Shown here piece after piece: positions 36,165 through 45,445 of a stretch of DNA of 64,000 bases. The notes under the pieces were generated by a model that ran no database searches, was not told the origin of the DNA, and saw only the letters and a list, made by a program, of their open reading frames with translations. The translations under genes were made by a program, and so were the position numbers. Every line of letters begins with the position of its first letter. The stretch's first letter is position 1. Source of the DNA: CAVVEQ01 sp963828855 (GTDB lineage: Bacteria > Chloroflexota > Anaerolineae > Anaerolineales > Anaerolineaceae); contig CAWHGB010000006.1 in the NCBI GenBank assembly GCA_963828855.1, forward strand, positions 62,001 through 126,000. The letters are read 5' to 3'.

Positions 36165-37056
36165 ATGGCAGCTTTCAATTACGAGCCGATCGAACCCGGT
36201 CGGCATACACTTGAGAATAGGAACGGGCAGGATCCTGAGGATCTGCTCGGCGAGAGCACCGGAACTACATCGGAGCGCTGGACTCAGCGTCTCTGGTGGC
36301 TGGCAGCGCTGCCGATGCTGGTCTTCTTCATCCTGCCCATTCTTGCGTTATTTTCCTATTCCTCGCTTGGGGATTTGCTGAAGAGCTTGGGGGATGCGGG
36401 GGTACACCAGGCGATCGGGGTGAGTTTACGTACGACCTTCCTCAGCCTTTTATTGATCATTCTGTTTGGAACCCCGCTCGCATACCTGTTGGGCAGGCAC
36501 CGATTTCCCCTTCACCGAGTGGCCGATGCCCTGGTGAGTTTGCCAACAGTTCTTCCCCCCTCCACGGCCGGGGTCGCCCTGCTGCTGGCCCTGGGAAGGC
36601 AAAGCGCGATCGGGGGGTTCCTTGCCGATATCGGGTCTGCCACTATCATTCACCACCGGTGCGGTTGTGCTGGCGCAGGTATTCATCGCGGCGCCTTATT
36701 TCATCACAGCCGCGGCACTCGGTTTTGCCAGCGTGGATAATGAGCTGATCCAGGCAGCTCACCTGGACGGGGCGAATTCCTGGCAGGCATTTCGATATAT
36801 CGTCTTCCCCATTTCGCAGGTCGCGCTGATCAGCGGGGCGGTGTTGAGCTGGTCACGCGCGCTGGGGGAATTTGGGGCGACGATCATCTTCGCGGGGAAT
36901 TTTCCCGGGCGGACGCAAACCATGCCGATGGCCATCTATCTCGGTTTTGAGTACAACCTGACCAACGCAGTCACGTTGTCGATCATCCTGATCCTGATCT
37001 CGTTTAGCGCGCTGCTGGTTATCAAGACTTTGGTTTCTCGCTCTCCTCAATCCTGA
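36165..37056 (+). CDS. modB: Molybdate ABC transporter permease, one frameshift
   Basis: ATG 36165, 6 bases after modA. It has an unusually long soluble N-terminus of about 45 residues (MAAFNYEPIEPGRHTLENRN), then six helices. The EAA loop reads AAHLDGANSWQAFRYIVFPI and SRALGEFGATIIFAGNFPG is the typical ModB end. One frameshift near 36637. About 297 residues. No modC ATPase follows, so the ATPase must be encoded elsewhere. Confidence 0.92.
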
Positions 37057-37093
37057 CCAGGTGGCAATTTCCTAATGGGTCGATTCAATCCGG

Positions 37094-38045
37094 TTAATTT
37101 TCATTAAGTAGATCACCGACTTTTTCAAGACCTTCAGTGAGCGTACTCCCCAGAAAGACACCGGGGATCATGCGGCGAAGTTCCGGGAAGAGTAAGAATG
37201 CCTGCCCGGCATAGGCGAAAATGGGTGGCTTGGCTAGATTCCTTCAATTTTTCCTGAACTTTTTTAAGCACCATCGCGTTCGTTTCCAGTGTGGCGGTGA
37301 GGATGACGATAAATGCTTTCTGTTCCTCGGCGTAATCCGCCAGGTCATCAAGCGGGTTATCCGGACCGACGTAATCGACGAAATATCCCTTTTCACGCAG
37401 CAGGCAGGCGAACATCAACGCGCCGATCTCGTGGGTTTCCTCCGAACCGGTGCCCACCAGGATACGTTTCCCGGTGCTGCGGGCGGGCAGGGAATAAAAG
37501 ATCTGCAGCACCCAGCCGCGAATAAGGGAGCTGGCGAAATGCTCGGTGGAGACCCCGATTCGGCCTTCATACCAGGCCTGCCCGATCCTGACCAGCACGG
37601 GGATGAGGATGCTATTGAAGATCTCCTCCAGGGTGTATAACTCACGCACTTCATGAAGGATGGAAATGGCAGCCGCCTCCTGTTTATCGATGAGGGCCTG
37701 ATGCAGGGAGGGGATATAGTCCGTGGCGGGGGCGCTGGCCATTCGAAGCGGGGCAGCCTGCACCTGGAGGCTCACCTCCGGCCAGTTTCCGGCGCGGCGC
37801 ATCTCCTCCACCAGTCGGGCGGCGGTGCTGATCTGCATTTCGCCATCCACCCTGGCCTTTACCCACAAGAGAATGGCGATATCCTGGTCGGAGTACAGAC
37901 GGTAGCGGTTTTCTCCGCGCCGGGGGGAGAGAAGCTGGTATCGCCGCTCCCAGGCACGCAAGGTGACCGGCCGGATCCCGGTGCGGGCACTGACCGTCTT
38001 GATCGGGTAGATGGATTGGTCGGAAAGCTCATTGATCCTGGGCAT
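37094..38045 (-). CDS. MerR-family regulator with B12-binding domain (CarH-like), one frameshift
   Basis: ATG 38045. MerR DNA-binding domain: IKTVSARTGIRPVTLRAWER then RYQLLSPRRGENRYRLY. The helical cap has W and E-H spaced as in the CarH light sensor (AWYEGRIGVSTEHFASSLI), and the Rossmann domain has the cobalamin motif ETHEIG. After a frameshift near 37215 the end is PIFAYAGQAFLLFPELRR, stopping at TAA 37096-37094. About 317 residues. CarH-type proteins bind adenosylcobalamin and release DNA in light; the target here is unknown, perhaps its own promoter or the divergent epimerase gene. Confidence 0.87.
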
Positions 38046-38137
38046 GGCACTCCTCCAGATGGATTAACAAAGATTATACAAAGAAACCCACCCAGCGGGT
38101 AAAAAATGGGTCACCAAGAGCGCAATCGTGGGTATGC

Positions 38138-38143
38138 TATAAT
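38138..38143 (+). promoter_or_regulatory. -10 box of the epimerase gene
   Basis: TGCTATAAT (extended -10) ends 9 bases before the ATG at 38153; a leaderless or near-leaderless transcript is expected. Confidence 0.55.
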
Positions 38144-38152
38144 GCCAGTTCC

Positions 38153-39103
38153 ATGAGATATTTGATCACTGGCGCAGCAGGATTTCTGGGCTCCGCCCTG
38201 GCAAACTCCCTGGTGGGAGAGGGGAATACAGTGCGCGGGGTGGATAATCTATCCACCGGGAATCCCGATGCGCTCTCACCCGATGTTCACTTTACCCGCG
38301 GGGACGTGAAGGACCGCCCCAAGCTTTGGACGCTGCTGCAGGAGGTGGACTGCGTCTATCACCTGGCAGCGCGGGTGCTGGTGCCGGAATCCCTGCTCTA
38401 CCCCGGTGAATACAACGAAGTCAACGTGGGCGGCACGGTGACGCTGATGGAAGCGATGCGGGATGTGGGTGTCCGAAGGGTGGTTTTCATCTCCTCCGGC
38501 GCAGTCTATGGCAACCAGCACCACCAGCCGGTGCGGGAGAGCTTCAGTCCCGACCCGCGCTCCCCCTATGCCGTTTCCAAGCTGGCCGCGGAATATTACG
38601 TGCGCACGATCGGCAGCCAGTGGGGTATCGAGACGGTAAACCTGCGGGTCTTCAACGCCTACGGTCCCGGTCAGCAGATCCCGCCGGTGCACGCGCCGGT
38701 CATTCCGAACTTTATGCAGCAAGCTCTTCAGCAGGGCACGCTGGTGATCCAGGGGGACGGGCTGCAGACCCGGGATTACATCTATATCGATGATGTGGTC
38801 AAGGCCATGGTCGCGGCTTCGAAAGTGCCGGGGATCAGCGGGCTGACCATGAACATTGGCAGCGGAAACGACACCTCCATTCGAGAGTTGGTCAAGCTCA
38901 TCCTGGAGGTCACCCAGAAACCCGCCCAGGTGATCTATAACCCGCGCTCGGATACCGGGCCGGGAAGACTTTGCGCCGATATCCACCTGGCCAAGGACAA
39001 ATTGAAATTCAGCCCTTCAGTAAAATTAAAGGATGGGCTGCGCATGACCCTGCAGAAGGATGCGCGCTTCGCGCATGTCTCCAACGGCAAGCCGAATAAA
39101 TAA
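38153..39103 (+). CDS. NAD-dependent sugar epimerase/dehydratase
   Basis: 316 residues, intact. Extended SDR enzyme: NAD-binding GAAGFLG at residues 7-13, VDNLSTGN after strand 2, catalytic SSGAVYG and the Tyr/Lys pair in PYAVSKLAAEYY, and NAYGPGQ. It matches UDP-glucose 4-epimerase and related sugar-nucleotide enzymes of cell-surface synthesis. The exact substrate cannot be told. No other sugar genes are next to it. Confidence 0.92.
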   Translation: MRYLITGAAGFLGSALANSLVGEGNTVRGVDNLSTGNPDALSPDVHFTRGDVKDRPKLWTLLQEVDCVYHLAARVLVPESLLYPGEYNEVNVGGTVTLMEAMRDVGVRRVVFISSGAVYGNQHHQPVRESFSPDPRSPYAVSKLAAEYYVRTIGSQWGIETVNLRVFNAYGPGQQIPPVHAPVIPNFMQQALQQGTLVIQGDGLQTRDYIYIDDVVKAMVAASKVPGISGLTMNIGSGNDTSIRELVKLILEVTQKPAQVIYNPRSDTGPGRLCADIHLAKDKLKFSPSVKLKDGLRMTLQKDARFAHVSNGKPNK

Positions 39104-39115
39104 CCCCCCGAATAA

Positions 39116-39703
39116 ATGATGGAAAATTCGATCCTTCCGGTTTCCTTTTACAACCGCGATGCGTTAGACGTTGCCCGCGCACTGCTTGGGATGAGACTGG
39201 TACGGGAGGAAAACGGTGCGCGGGTGAGCGGGATCATCACCGAGACGGAAGCCTACCGCGGGAGGGAGGACCTGGGCTGCCACGCGCACGCGGGTAAGAC
39301 CAAGCGCAATGAGGTTATGTTCGGACCCCCGGGGGTCGCGTATGTTTATTTCACCTATGGGATGCACTGGTGCCTGAATTTCGTCACCGGGGCGGAGGGT
39401 TAACCGGCGGCGGTGCTGATCCGCGCGGTGGAACCCATTGAAGGGTTGGAATTGATCGAAGCGCGGCGGGTGGGGCGTAAGCGCGAGATCTGGTGCGACG
39501 GGCCGGCCAAGCTCACCCAGGCTTTCGGGATTGACGGAAGCCAAAATGGGATGGGTATCTGCAGCCGGGATAGCGGTTTGTTCGTGGAGAGAGGGGAGAG
39601 CGCGCGGGAGGAGGCCATCCTTGCCACGCCGCGGATCGGGTTGAACAATGTCCCCGAACCGTGGAAAAGCATGCCCTGGCGATTCACGACGCGGGGGAAG
39701 TGA
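39116..39703 (+). pseudogene. DNA-3-methyladenine glycosylase (AAG/Mpg type) with an in-frame stop
   Basis: ATG 39116, 12 bases after the epimerase. It is the AAG family, which removes alkylated purines: FYNRDALDVARALLGMRLVR, catalytic TETEAYRG, HAHAGKTKRNEVMFGPPG, YVYFTYGMHWCLNFVTG, then AAVLIRAVEPIEG and CDGPAKLTQAFGIDG. A TAA at 39401-39403 cuts it at residue 96, and the frame goes on unchanged afterwards. Relatives have Glu there (GEPAAVL), so one G-to-T change explains it. Unlike the other broken genes this is not an indel. It may be a true nonsense change or a read error. Confidence 0.8.
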
Positions 39704-39719
39704 ATAAATTTAGCGCTTC

Positions 39720-39835
39720 ACACCTGCGGTCATTGCGAGGTGGGCGTAGCTCGATGACACTTGCACCTGCCGCACACTTGCCCTGGCTGCAAGTGCCAGG
39801 GAGTGCAGGTGAGCAATCTCACCAAAAGAAAACAC
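39720..39835. repeat. Degenerate dispersed repeat and hairpin
   Basis: It opens tcattgcgaggtgggcg and closes gagcaatctcacc, like the tcatcgcgagg...gcgatctc element at the right end of the window (63949-63985). Inside are matching arms CTTGCCCTGG/CCAGGG and ACCTGC/GCAGGT. Intergenic, no gene seen. Confidence 0.45.
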
Positions 39836-39907
39836 GGTTGAATAACCAGATTTTTCGCTTGTGCGATTGCTTCGACCGCTGCGCGGTCTCGCAAAGATGG
39901 AAAAAAT

Positions 39908-39925
39908 GGCGGGCATGAGCCCGCC
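39908..39925. repeat. GC palindrome GGCGGGC-atga-GCCCGCC
   Basis: A 7-bp perfect stem with a 4-base loop, between convergent genes. Possibly a terminator without a T-run, or another intergenic palindrome like that at 4311. Confidence 0.4.
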
Positions 39926-39964
39926 CTCCAAAAGAACCATTCAACAACTCAACAAATCAACCAA

Positions 39965-40726
39965 TCAACTTTTCTTTTTCCACACTTGCAATGTGATATG
40001 GCTCCAACCGCGGAACTGGGGGCCGATACCGCTCTGGGAGATATCGAAGGCGATCTTGTTGAACGGGCGGTCCCAATCCAGGGGGACGTTGCCGGAAAGC
40101 GCCTGGTTGACCACGCGGGTGAGGAAGAAGTAGGTGCTCAGGTCCTCTTCGGCGATCAACTCCATACGCGGGGAAAGCACTTTTTCAACCAGCGGGTGGG
40201 TGAGGTGCACGTTGTGCCAGCGGGCGGGGATGGGATCGAAACCGAGGTGCTGGCGCAGGGCGTTGAGATTCTGTGAGCCTTCACGGAATGCTTCGCAAAG
40301 CAGGAGCAGCCCGCTTGGCTCGACGAGATCCGGCAGGAGCGCAAGAATCTCCTCCTGGGCAGCTTCATCCGGCAGGTTGATCAGGGCGCGCTGGGTGATG
40401 ACCACCGGAAATTGGTAGCGCTGTTCGCGGGAAAAGGGCAGCGCGCGCAGGTCACCGCGCACCAGGGGGATCGCTGGTTCGCGAGTTTGGAATTCACGGA
40501 TCATCTTCCAGGAACGTTCCATGGCGTAATAGGAACCGACGCCCACCCGGTAGCCGCTGGAACCGCTGCCATCCCCGCAACCCAGGTCAAGAACGCGCGC
40601 ACCGGCGGGCATGTGTCTTCTGATCATCTCCGTCTCAAGAGTGGCGATGTATTTATCGTTCATGGATGAGGTATTGGGGTCTTCCCAGTACGCACTAATC
40701 TTCTGATCACGTTCTTTTTCCATCAT
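39965..40726 (-). CDS. Class I SAM-dependent methyltransferase
   Basis: 253 residues, intact. SAM motif I ARVLDLGCGDGSG at about residues 43-55, an acidic residue after strand 2 (YYAMERSWKMI), then VRGDLRALPF and the motif before strand 4 (FPVVITQRALINLPDEAAQ) and LVEPSGLLLLCEAFREG. It resembles Methyltransf_25/11 enzymes acting on small molecules; the substrate is unknown. A possible second start lies at the next codon (MM). Confidence 0.88.
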   Translation of the reverse strand: MMEKERDQKISAYWEDPNTSSMNDKYIATLETEMIRRHMPAGARVLDLGCGDGSGSSGYRVGVGSYYAMERSWKMIREFQTREPAIPLVRGDLRALPFSREQRYQFPVVITQRALINLPDEAAQEEILALLPDLVEPSGLLLLCEAFREGSQNLNALRQHLGFDPIPARWHNVHLTHPLVEKVLSPRMELIAEEDLSTYFFLTRVVNQALSGNVPLDWDRPFNKIAFDISQSGIGPQFRGWSHITLQVWKKKS

Positions 40727-40826
40727 TAAGCCTTCTATAAGCAGATTCGGCGGTTATTATACCCGAGAGGTTTCCCACCCACGGAGTGGAAACGCGCAGT
40801 CCCGGATGGTACAATCATTTACATTA

Positions 40827-42128
40827 ATGAGCAATAACCGCAGACCTCCAACGGTTGAGAACGATCCCACCTCGCAGGCTGCCCGGGATGTTTTGAGGGG
40901 AACCAGTCAGAAGGGCAGGTTCGCGAGGATCATGCCGTTTCTCGGCCCGGCTTTTATCGCCAGCGTGGCTTACGTGGACCCAGGCAACTTCGCCACGAAT
41001 ATTGCAGCGGGAGCGAAATACGGTTATTTACTTCTGTGGGTGATCGTCGTCAGCAACCTGATGGCCATGCTGCTCCAATCACTTTCTGCAAAATTGGGGA
41101 TCGCCTCCGGGAATAACCTGGCTGAGCAATGCCGTATTTCTTATTCAAAGCCGATTGTATGGATCATGTGGGTGATCATGGAACTGGTGGCGATGGCAAC
41201 CGACCTGGCTGAATTCCTTGGCGCTGCGCTGGGGTTCAACCTCCTCTTCGGTATGCCGCTTGGTATCGCTGGGATCATAACTGCGATCACCACCTTTATT
41301 ATTCTGGGGTTGGAAAGATATGGATTCCGCCCCCTCGAAGCAGTGATCTCTGCATTCGTGGGTGTAATCGCTATTTGTTACGTGATCGAAACGATCCTCG
41401 TTCAACCACCCTGGGGGCAAGTCTTTTACCACGCCGTTGTTCCCCAGTTGGCAGGACCGGAAAGCATCTACCTGGCAGTCGGTATCCTCGGCGCAACCGT
41501 CATGCCGCACGCCATTTACCTGCATTCCTCCCTTACCCAGAACCGGGTGGTGGTGAAAGAACCCACTCTTTTAAAAAAGCTATTTCGATTTGAATTGATC
41601 GATGTGGGGATTGCCATGGGGATCGCCAGCCTGGTTAATGGCGCGATGCTGATCATGGCGGCAACCACTTTCCACGCTCAAGGGCTATCCGATATTGGCA
41701 CAATAGAACAGGCTCATCTCACACTTGAACCGCTTCTCGGGAAAGCAGCCAGCACGGTATTTGCCATCTCCCTGCTAGCCTCCGGACTATCCTCTTCCTC
41801 TGTCGGGACAATGGCAGGGCAGGTGATCATGAAGGGTTTTCTAAAGAGGGATATCCCAGTCTGGATTCGCAGAACAGTCACCATGCTGCCTGCTTTGATC
41901 GTAATTTTCCTCGGATTGGATCCCACGAATGTCCTTGTATTCAGCCAGGTATTACTGAGCTTCGGACTGCCCTTTGCGGTCATTCCACTGGTAATGTTCA
42001 CCAGTAAAAAGGAGATCATGGGCGTCCTTATTAACCAAAAGAGAACCACGGTCGTTGCGGTTTTCGTTGCCGGTCTAATAATTTTCTTGAATGTATATTT
42101 ACTTTATGCTACGTTCATTTCAGGATAG
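40827..42128 (+). CDS. mntH: Nramp-family divalent metal transporter
   Basis: Proton-coupled import of Mn2+/Fe2+. The metal-site motif DPGN is in YVDPGNFATNIAAG and the second, MPHAIYLHSSL, later; eleven helices. I use ATG 40827 (MSNNRRPPTVEND) rather than ATG 40806, because a TACAAT box (40809-40814) lies between them and would leave only a 6-base leader. No frameshift. The next gene starts 4 bases after its stop, so both are one operon. Confidence 0.94.
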   Translation: MSNNRRPPTVENDPTSQAARDVLRGTSQKGRFARIMPFLGPAFIASVAYVDPGNFATNIAAGAKYGYLLLWVIVVSNLMAMLLQSLSAKLGIASGNNLAEQCRISYSKPIVWIMWVIMELVAMATDLAEFLGAALGFNLLFGMPLGIAGIITAITTFIILGLERYGFRPLEAVISAFVGVIAICYVIETILVQPPWGQVFYHAVVPQLAGPESIYLAVGILGATVMPHAIYLHSSLTQNRVVVKEPTLLKKLFRFELIDVGIAMGIASLVNGAMLIMAATTFHAQGLSDIGTIEQAHLTLEPLLGKAASTVFAISLLASGLSSSSVGTMAGQVIMKGFLKRDIPVWIRRTVTMLPALIVIFLGLDPTNVLVFSQVLLSFGLPFAVIPLVMFTSKKEIMGVLINQKRTTVVAVFVAGLIIFLNVYLLYATFISG

Positions 42129-42131
42129 AAA

Positions 42132-43037
42132 ATGATCAACCATCTTCTTATCCCCCTCGATGGATCTCCCCTGGCGGAGGTCGTTCTGCCCTATGCGAAA
42201 ACACTTTTCAAAGCTTTCAACCCTCGAGTGACCCTCATTCATATGCTGGAGAAGGACGCCCCCGGGACCATCCATGGGGAAAAGCATCTTGCTACTGAAA
42301 AAGATGCCAGTTCTTACCTGGGCGGGATTGCAGAAAAATGGTTCCCACGGGAAGCGGATCTGGTTTGCCACGTCCACACTGACGAAGTCGAAAATGTCGC
42401 TCAAAGCCTGGCGGACCATATCCAGGAGCTCAAGCCGGACCTGGTGCTGATGTGCGCACACGGCAGCGGGGGATGGCGGGATTTTACCATCGGAAGTTTA
42501 GCCCAACAGGTGATCAGCCGAACACGCGTGCCGATCATCCTGGTCAAAAGGGAACCAGATCAGCAAGGCAGGTTGTTTTCCTTCCTGGTGTGCCTGGATG
42601 GCTTGCATGAGCATGAAGAGGTGCTGCCGGCATTGGTGGAGCTTGCCAGGGGTCTACGAGCTGGGGTCAGTTTGCTTATGGTGGTTCACACCACCGGTTC
42701 ACTGCCTGGTTCGGATGCCGAAACCGGGCGGTTGCTTCCGAATACCACCCGGGCGGTCCTGGAAGTCACCGAGGAGTTCGCTTACGATTACCTGGCTAAG
42801 AAAGCCCTGGTCTTGGAAGATGCCGGGTTGAAAGTCTCCATCCAGGTGTTGCGGGGCGACCCGGCACAGGAGATCCTTGAGGCAGCGAAAGCGGGTGAAT
42901 ATGACCTGGTGGCGGTTGGTACCCACGGAAAAGCCGGGCTGGGTGCCTTTTGGGCTGGGAGTGTAGGTGCCAGGGTGATTAACGATTCAGACATTCCGCT
43001 GCTGATGGTACCTGCGCGAAAAAAAGAAAATGAGTAA
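42132..43037 (+). CDS. Tandem universal stress protein
   Basis: 301 residues, two Usp domains. The second has the full ATP motif G-2X-G-9X-G-S: GTHGKAGLGAFWAGS. The first has a shorter, degenerate version (AHGSGGWRDFTIGS), so it may not bind ATP. Starts HLLIPLDGSPLAEVVLPYAK. It is coupled to the metal transporter. Usp proteins are stress-induced ATP sensors; the link to metal uptake is inferred from the operon. Confidence 0.92.
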   Translation: MINHLLIPLDGSPLAEVVLPYAKTLFKAFNPRVTLIHMLEKDAPGTIHGEKHLATEKDASSYLGGIAEKWFPREADLVCHVHTDEVENVAQSLADHIQELKPDLVLMCAHGSGGWRDFTIGSLAQQVISRTRVPIILVKREPDQQGRLFSFLVCLDGLHEHEEVLPALVELARGLRAGVSLLMVVHTTGSLPGSDAETGRLLPNTTRAVLEVTEEFAYDYLAKKALVLEDAGLKVSIQVLRGDPAQEILEAAKAGEYDLVAVGTHGKAGLGAFWAGSVGARVINDSDIPLLMVPARKKENE

Positions 43038-43084
43038 ATTGTACGGGGTAAGAATTCCTGCGATAATGGATTGGATAATGAACC

Positions 43085-43576
43085 ATGTTTCGAAAATCTG
43101 AGCCCTCTTCCACCCAACCCATCACCCCTGCCGAGCGGGTCACTTCCGTTTTGGGTTCGGGGATCATCTGGAAGGGAGCGCTGCGCGGCAGCGGTGGCAT
43201 ACGAATTGAAGGCACCTTTGAAGGCGAGATCGTCCTGCGCGGGCTTCTGGTGGTGGGAGAAAGCGGGCGCGTGACCTGCGAGGATCTGCGCGCAAACACG
43301 GTGATCGTGGCTGGCTCGGTGAAGGGTAATATCACTGCTGAGAAGCTGGAGATCCGCTCCACGGGCAGGGTGTGGGGCGACGTGGTTATCAGCGCATTCG
43401 CCTCGGAAGAGGGCGCCTTTCTTCGCGGGCAGGTACGCATGGAGGACCGGGTGGATCTGCACCTGGATGAAAATGACGAACCTGATGCGGTCCCGGTTCC
43501 AGCCCCGGCTCCCACTCTGCCGGAACCCACGACCCCCGTGGATGTGAAGAAACCTCGCAAGGTGGCGGCGAAATAA
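43085..43576 (+). CDS. Bactofilin
   Basis: 163 residues, intact. The central beta-helix (SVLGSGIIWKGALRGSGGIR, IEGTFEGEIVLRGLLVVGES, VIVAGSVKGNITAEKLEI) is the DUF583/bactofilin fold, which forms cytoskeletal filaments at the membrane that shape the cell or place wall enzymes. N- and C-terminal tails are Pro-rich and disordered, as in the family. Followed by a terminator. Confidence 0.92.
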   Translation: MFRKSEPSSTQPITPAERVTSVLGSGIIWKGALRGSGGIRIEGTFEGEIVLRGLLVVGESGRVTCEDLRANTVIVAGSVKGNITAEKLEIRSTGRVWGDVVISAFASEEGAFLRGQVRMEDRVDLHLDENDEPDAVPVPAPAPTLPEPTTPVDVKKPRKVAAK

Positions 43577-43593
43577 CGCCAGAAAAACCTGGA

Positions 43594-43624
43594 TGGACCG
43601 CGGAATCCCCGCGGTTTTTTCTTT
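43594..43624 (+). terminator. Terminator after the bactofilin gene
   Basis: ACCGCGG/CCGCGGT with loop AATCC, followed by TTTTTTCTTTTT. Confidence 0.88.
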
Positions 43625-43653
43625 TTCCCAGAGGGCGTCAGAAGGAGGTATGC

Positions 43654-43659
43654 TACAAT
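43654..43659 (+). promoter_or_regulatory. -10 box of holB
   Basis: TGCTACAAT (extended -10) ends 7 bases before ATG 43667; the transcript would begin at or next to the start codon. Confidence 0.5.
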
Positions 43660-43666
43660 CGTGCGC

Positions 43667-44685
43667 ATGCAATGGAACTTTATCGGGCAGGAATGGGCGG
43701 TCGATCTGCTCAGGAAGCATATCACCCGCAATACCACCCGGCAGGCTTATCTCTTCACCGGTCCGCAGGGTATTGGCAGACGCACCCTGGCACTCCGATT
43801 CGCCCAGGCGCTCAACTGCCAGAACCCGCCCGCGCCGGGTGAAGCCTGCGGGACCTGCCGGGCATGTAAAGGCATCCTCAAGGAGGAACAGGCGGACCTA
43901 TCCGTCATCCGACGAAACCCTGAGCGGACCCGCATCCTGATCGAGCAGGTGCGCGACCTGCAGCACACCCTGGCCCTGGCACCGTATGAATCCAAAACCC
44001 GCATCGCGCTGCTTGTGAACTTCCAGGAGGCCACCGAGGACGCCCAGAACGCGCTCCTCAAGGTGCTGGAGGAACCACCGGACCGAGTGATCCTCATCCT
44101 GACCGCAGAATCGGCTGAAAGCCTGCTGCCGACCATTTCCTCACGCTGCGAGCAGATCCGCCTGCGTCCGCTGAAGCCAGCAGAACTAGCGAGCGCACTT
44201 CAGGGGGTGGATGGGTTAACACTGCCCCTCTTGATCAGCTTGCACATATTTCCAGCGGCTGCCCGGGAAGGGCAATCGCGCTAGGGTCCTCGAAGGAGCT
44301 CTACAAGAACCGCAGGGAGCGTTTGGGAGAAGGAATGGAGCTGCTGCAGAGCGATTTGGTCGGGCGTTTCACCTATGCCGAAAGAACCGCGAAGCGCAAT
44401 GAAAAGATGAACCAGACCCGGGATGAGCTTCGGCTCACACTTCAGGCATGGAGCGGGCTGTGGAGGGATATATACCTGGCAGGCTCGGGTGCGGATGCCT
44501 ACCTGATCAATATCGATTTCAAAGATGAAATTCTCCGTACGGAAAATGCGGTGAAACCGGCGGAAGCGCTCGGCTGCCTGAAGGAGATAACCTCCGCCCT
44601 GTGGAAACTTGATAACAATGCCAACTTGCGACTGCTATTGGAGGTGGTCTTAATGGGTTGGCCGGTATTGCGGAAGCAGGGTTAA
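43667..44685 (+). CDS. holB: DNA polymerase III delta' subunit, one frameshift
   Basis: Part of the clamp loader. ATG 43667 (MQWNFIGQEWAVDLLRKHIT) is preferred to GTG 43661. Conserved parts: YLFTGPQGIGRRTLALRFAQ (P-loop), a zinc site CGTCRACKG, ALLVNFQEATEDAQNALLKV then LEEPP, and the SRC motif TISSRCEQIRL. After a frameshift near 44235 the C-terminal domain continues SSKELYKNRRERLGEGM. About 340 residues. Its last 4 bases overlap the convergent ABC ATPase gene. Confidence 0.9.
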
Positions 44686-45445
44686 TCCCCGTCGGTGATG
44701 GCTGCCCGCAGAGAGCGGGCCAATTCAATGAACTGGGGGGAATAGCGGATCTCTTCGGAACGCGGGCGGGGCAGATCCACGATCATTTCGGTGCGAATGC
44801 GCCCGGGTCGGGGGGAGAACACCAGCACCCGGTCGGAAAGCAGAAGCGCTTCGGAGATTGAATGTGTGACCATTAACACCGTCTTCCGTTCGTGCTGCCA
44901 AATCCGCAGCAGCTCCGCACCCATATTCTCGCGGGTCAGGGCATCCAGTGAGCCGAAGGGTTCATCCAGGAGCAGCAGGTCGGGGGATTGGATCAGAGCG
45001 CGGGCGATGGCAACCCGCTGCGCCATTCCCCCGGAAAGATCTCGCGGCCAGGCGTTTTCAAATCCCTCCAAGCCGGTGATGGCGATCCATTCCCTGCGCT
45101 CTGCGTGCTGGCTTCCTCCATTGGAACGCCCTGCATTTCCAGCGGGAGGGTGATGTTGGCCAGGGCGCTGCGCCAGGGCATCAGGTTGGCCTGTTGAAAG
45201 ACAAGACCGATTCGCGGGGGATGATCGCCATGAAAGATCACCTCGCCGGAGGTGGGAGTGAGCAATCCGGCCAGCACGCGCAGGAGGGTGGTCTTGCCGC
45301 TGCCGGATGGTCCGATCAGGCAGACGAATTCCTGCGGAGCCAGGGCAAAGCTGGCTTCCTGGAGGGTCTCCAACTCACCCTGCTCATCCTGGAAGGATAC
45401 ACCCAGGTTGCGGACTTCAAGGACTGCGTCGGCGAGAATTTCCAT
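44682..45445 (-). CDS. ABC transporter ATP-binding protein (riboflavin uptake, by context), frameshifted
   Basis: ATG 45445 overlaps the stop of the binding-protein gene as TAATG. Walker A GPSGSGKTT, Q-loop LVFQQANLMPW, signature LSGGMAQRVAIARAL, Walker B LLLLDEPFGSLD, switch His in VTHSISEALLL. One or two frameshifts near 45085. About 254 residues. It is of the SsuB/TauB/ThiZ nitrate-sulfonate family. In many riboflavin or thiamine-precursor systems the ATPase is not linked; here it is the third gene of the FMN-riboswitch operon. Confidence 0.88.

Noticed and set aside
39401..39403. Stop codon reassignment in the glycosylase gene
   Set aside because: It is TAA, not TGA, and other genes in the window use TAA as a real stop, so recoding is not credible.
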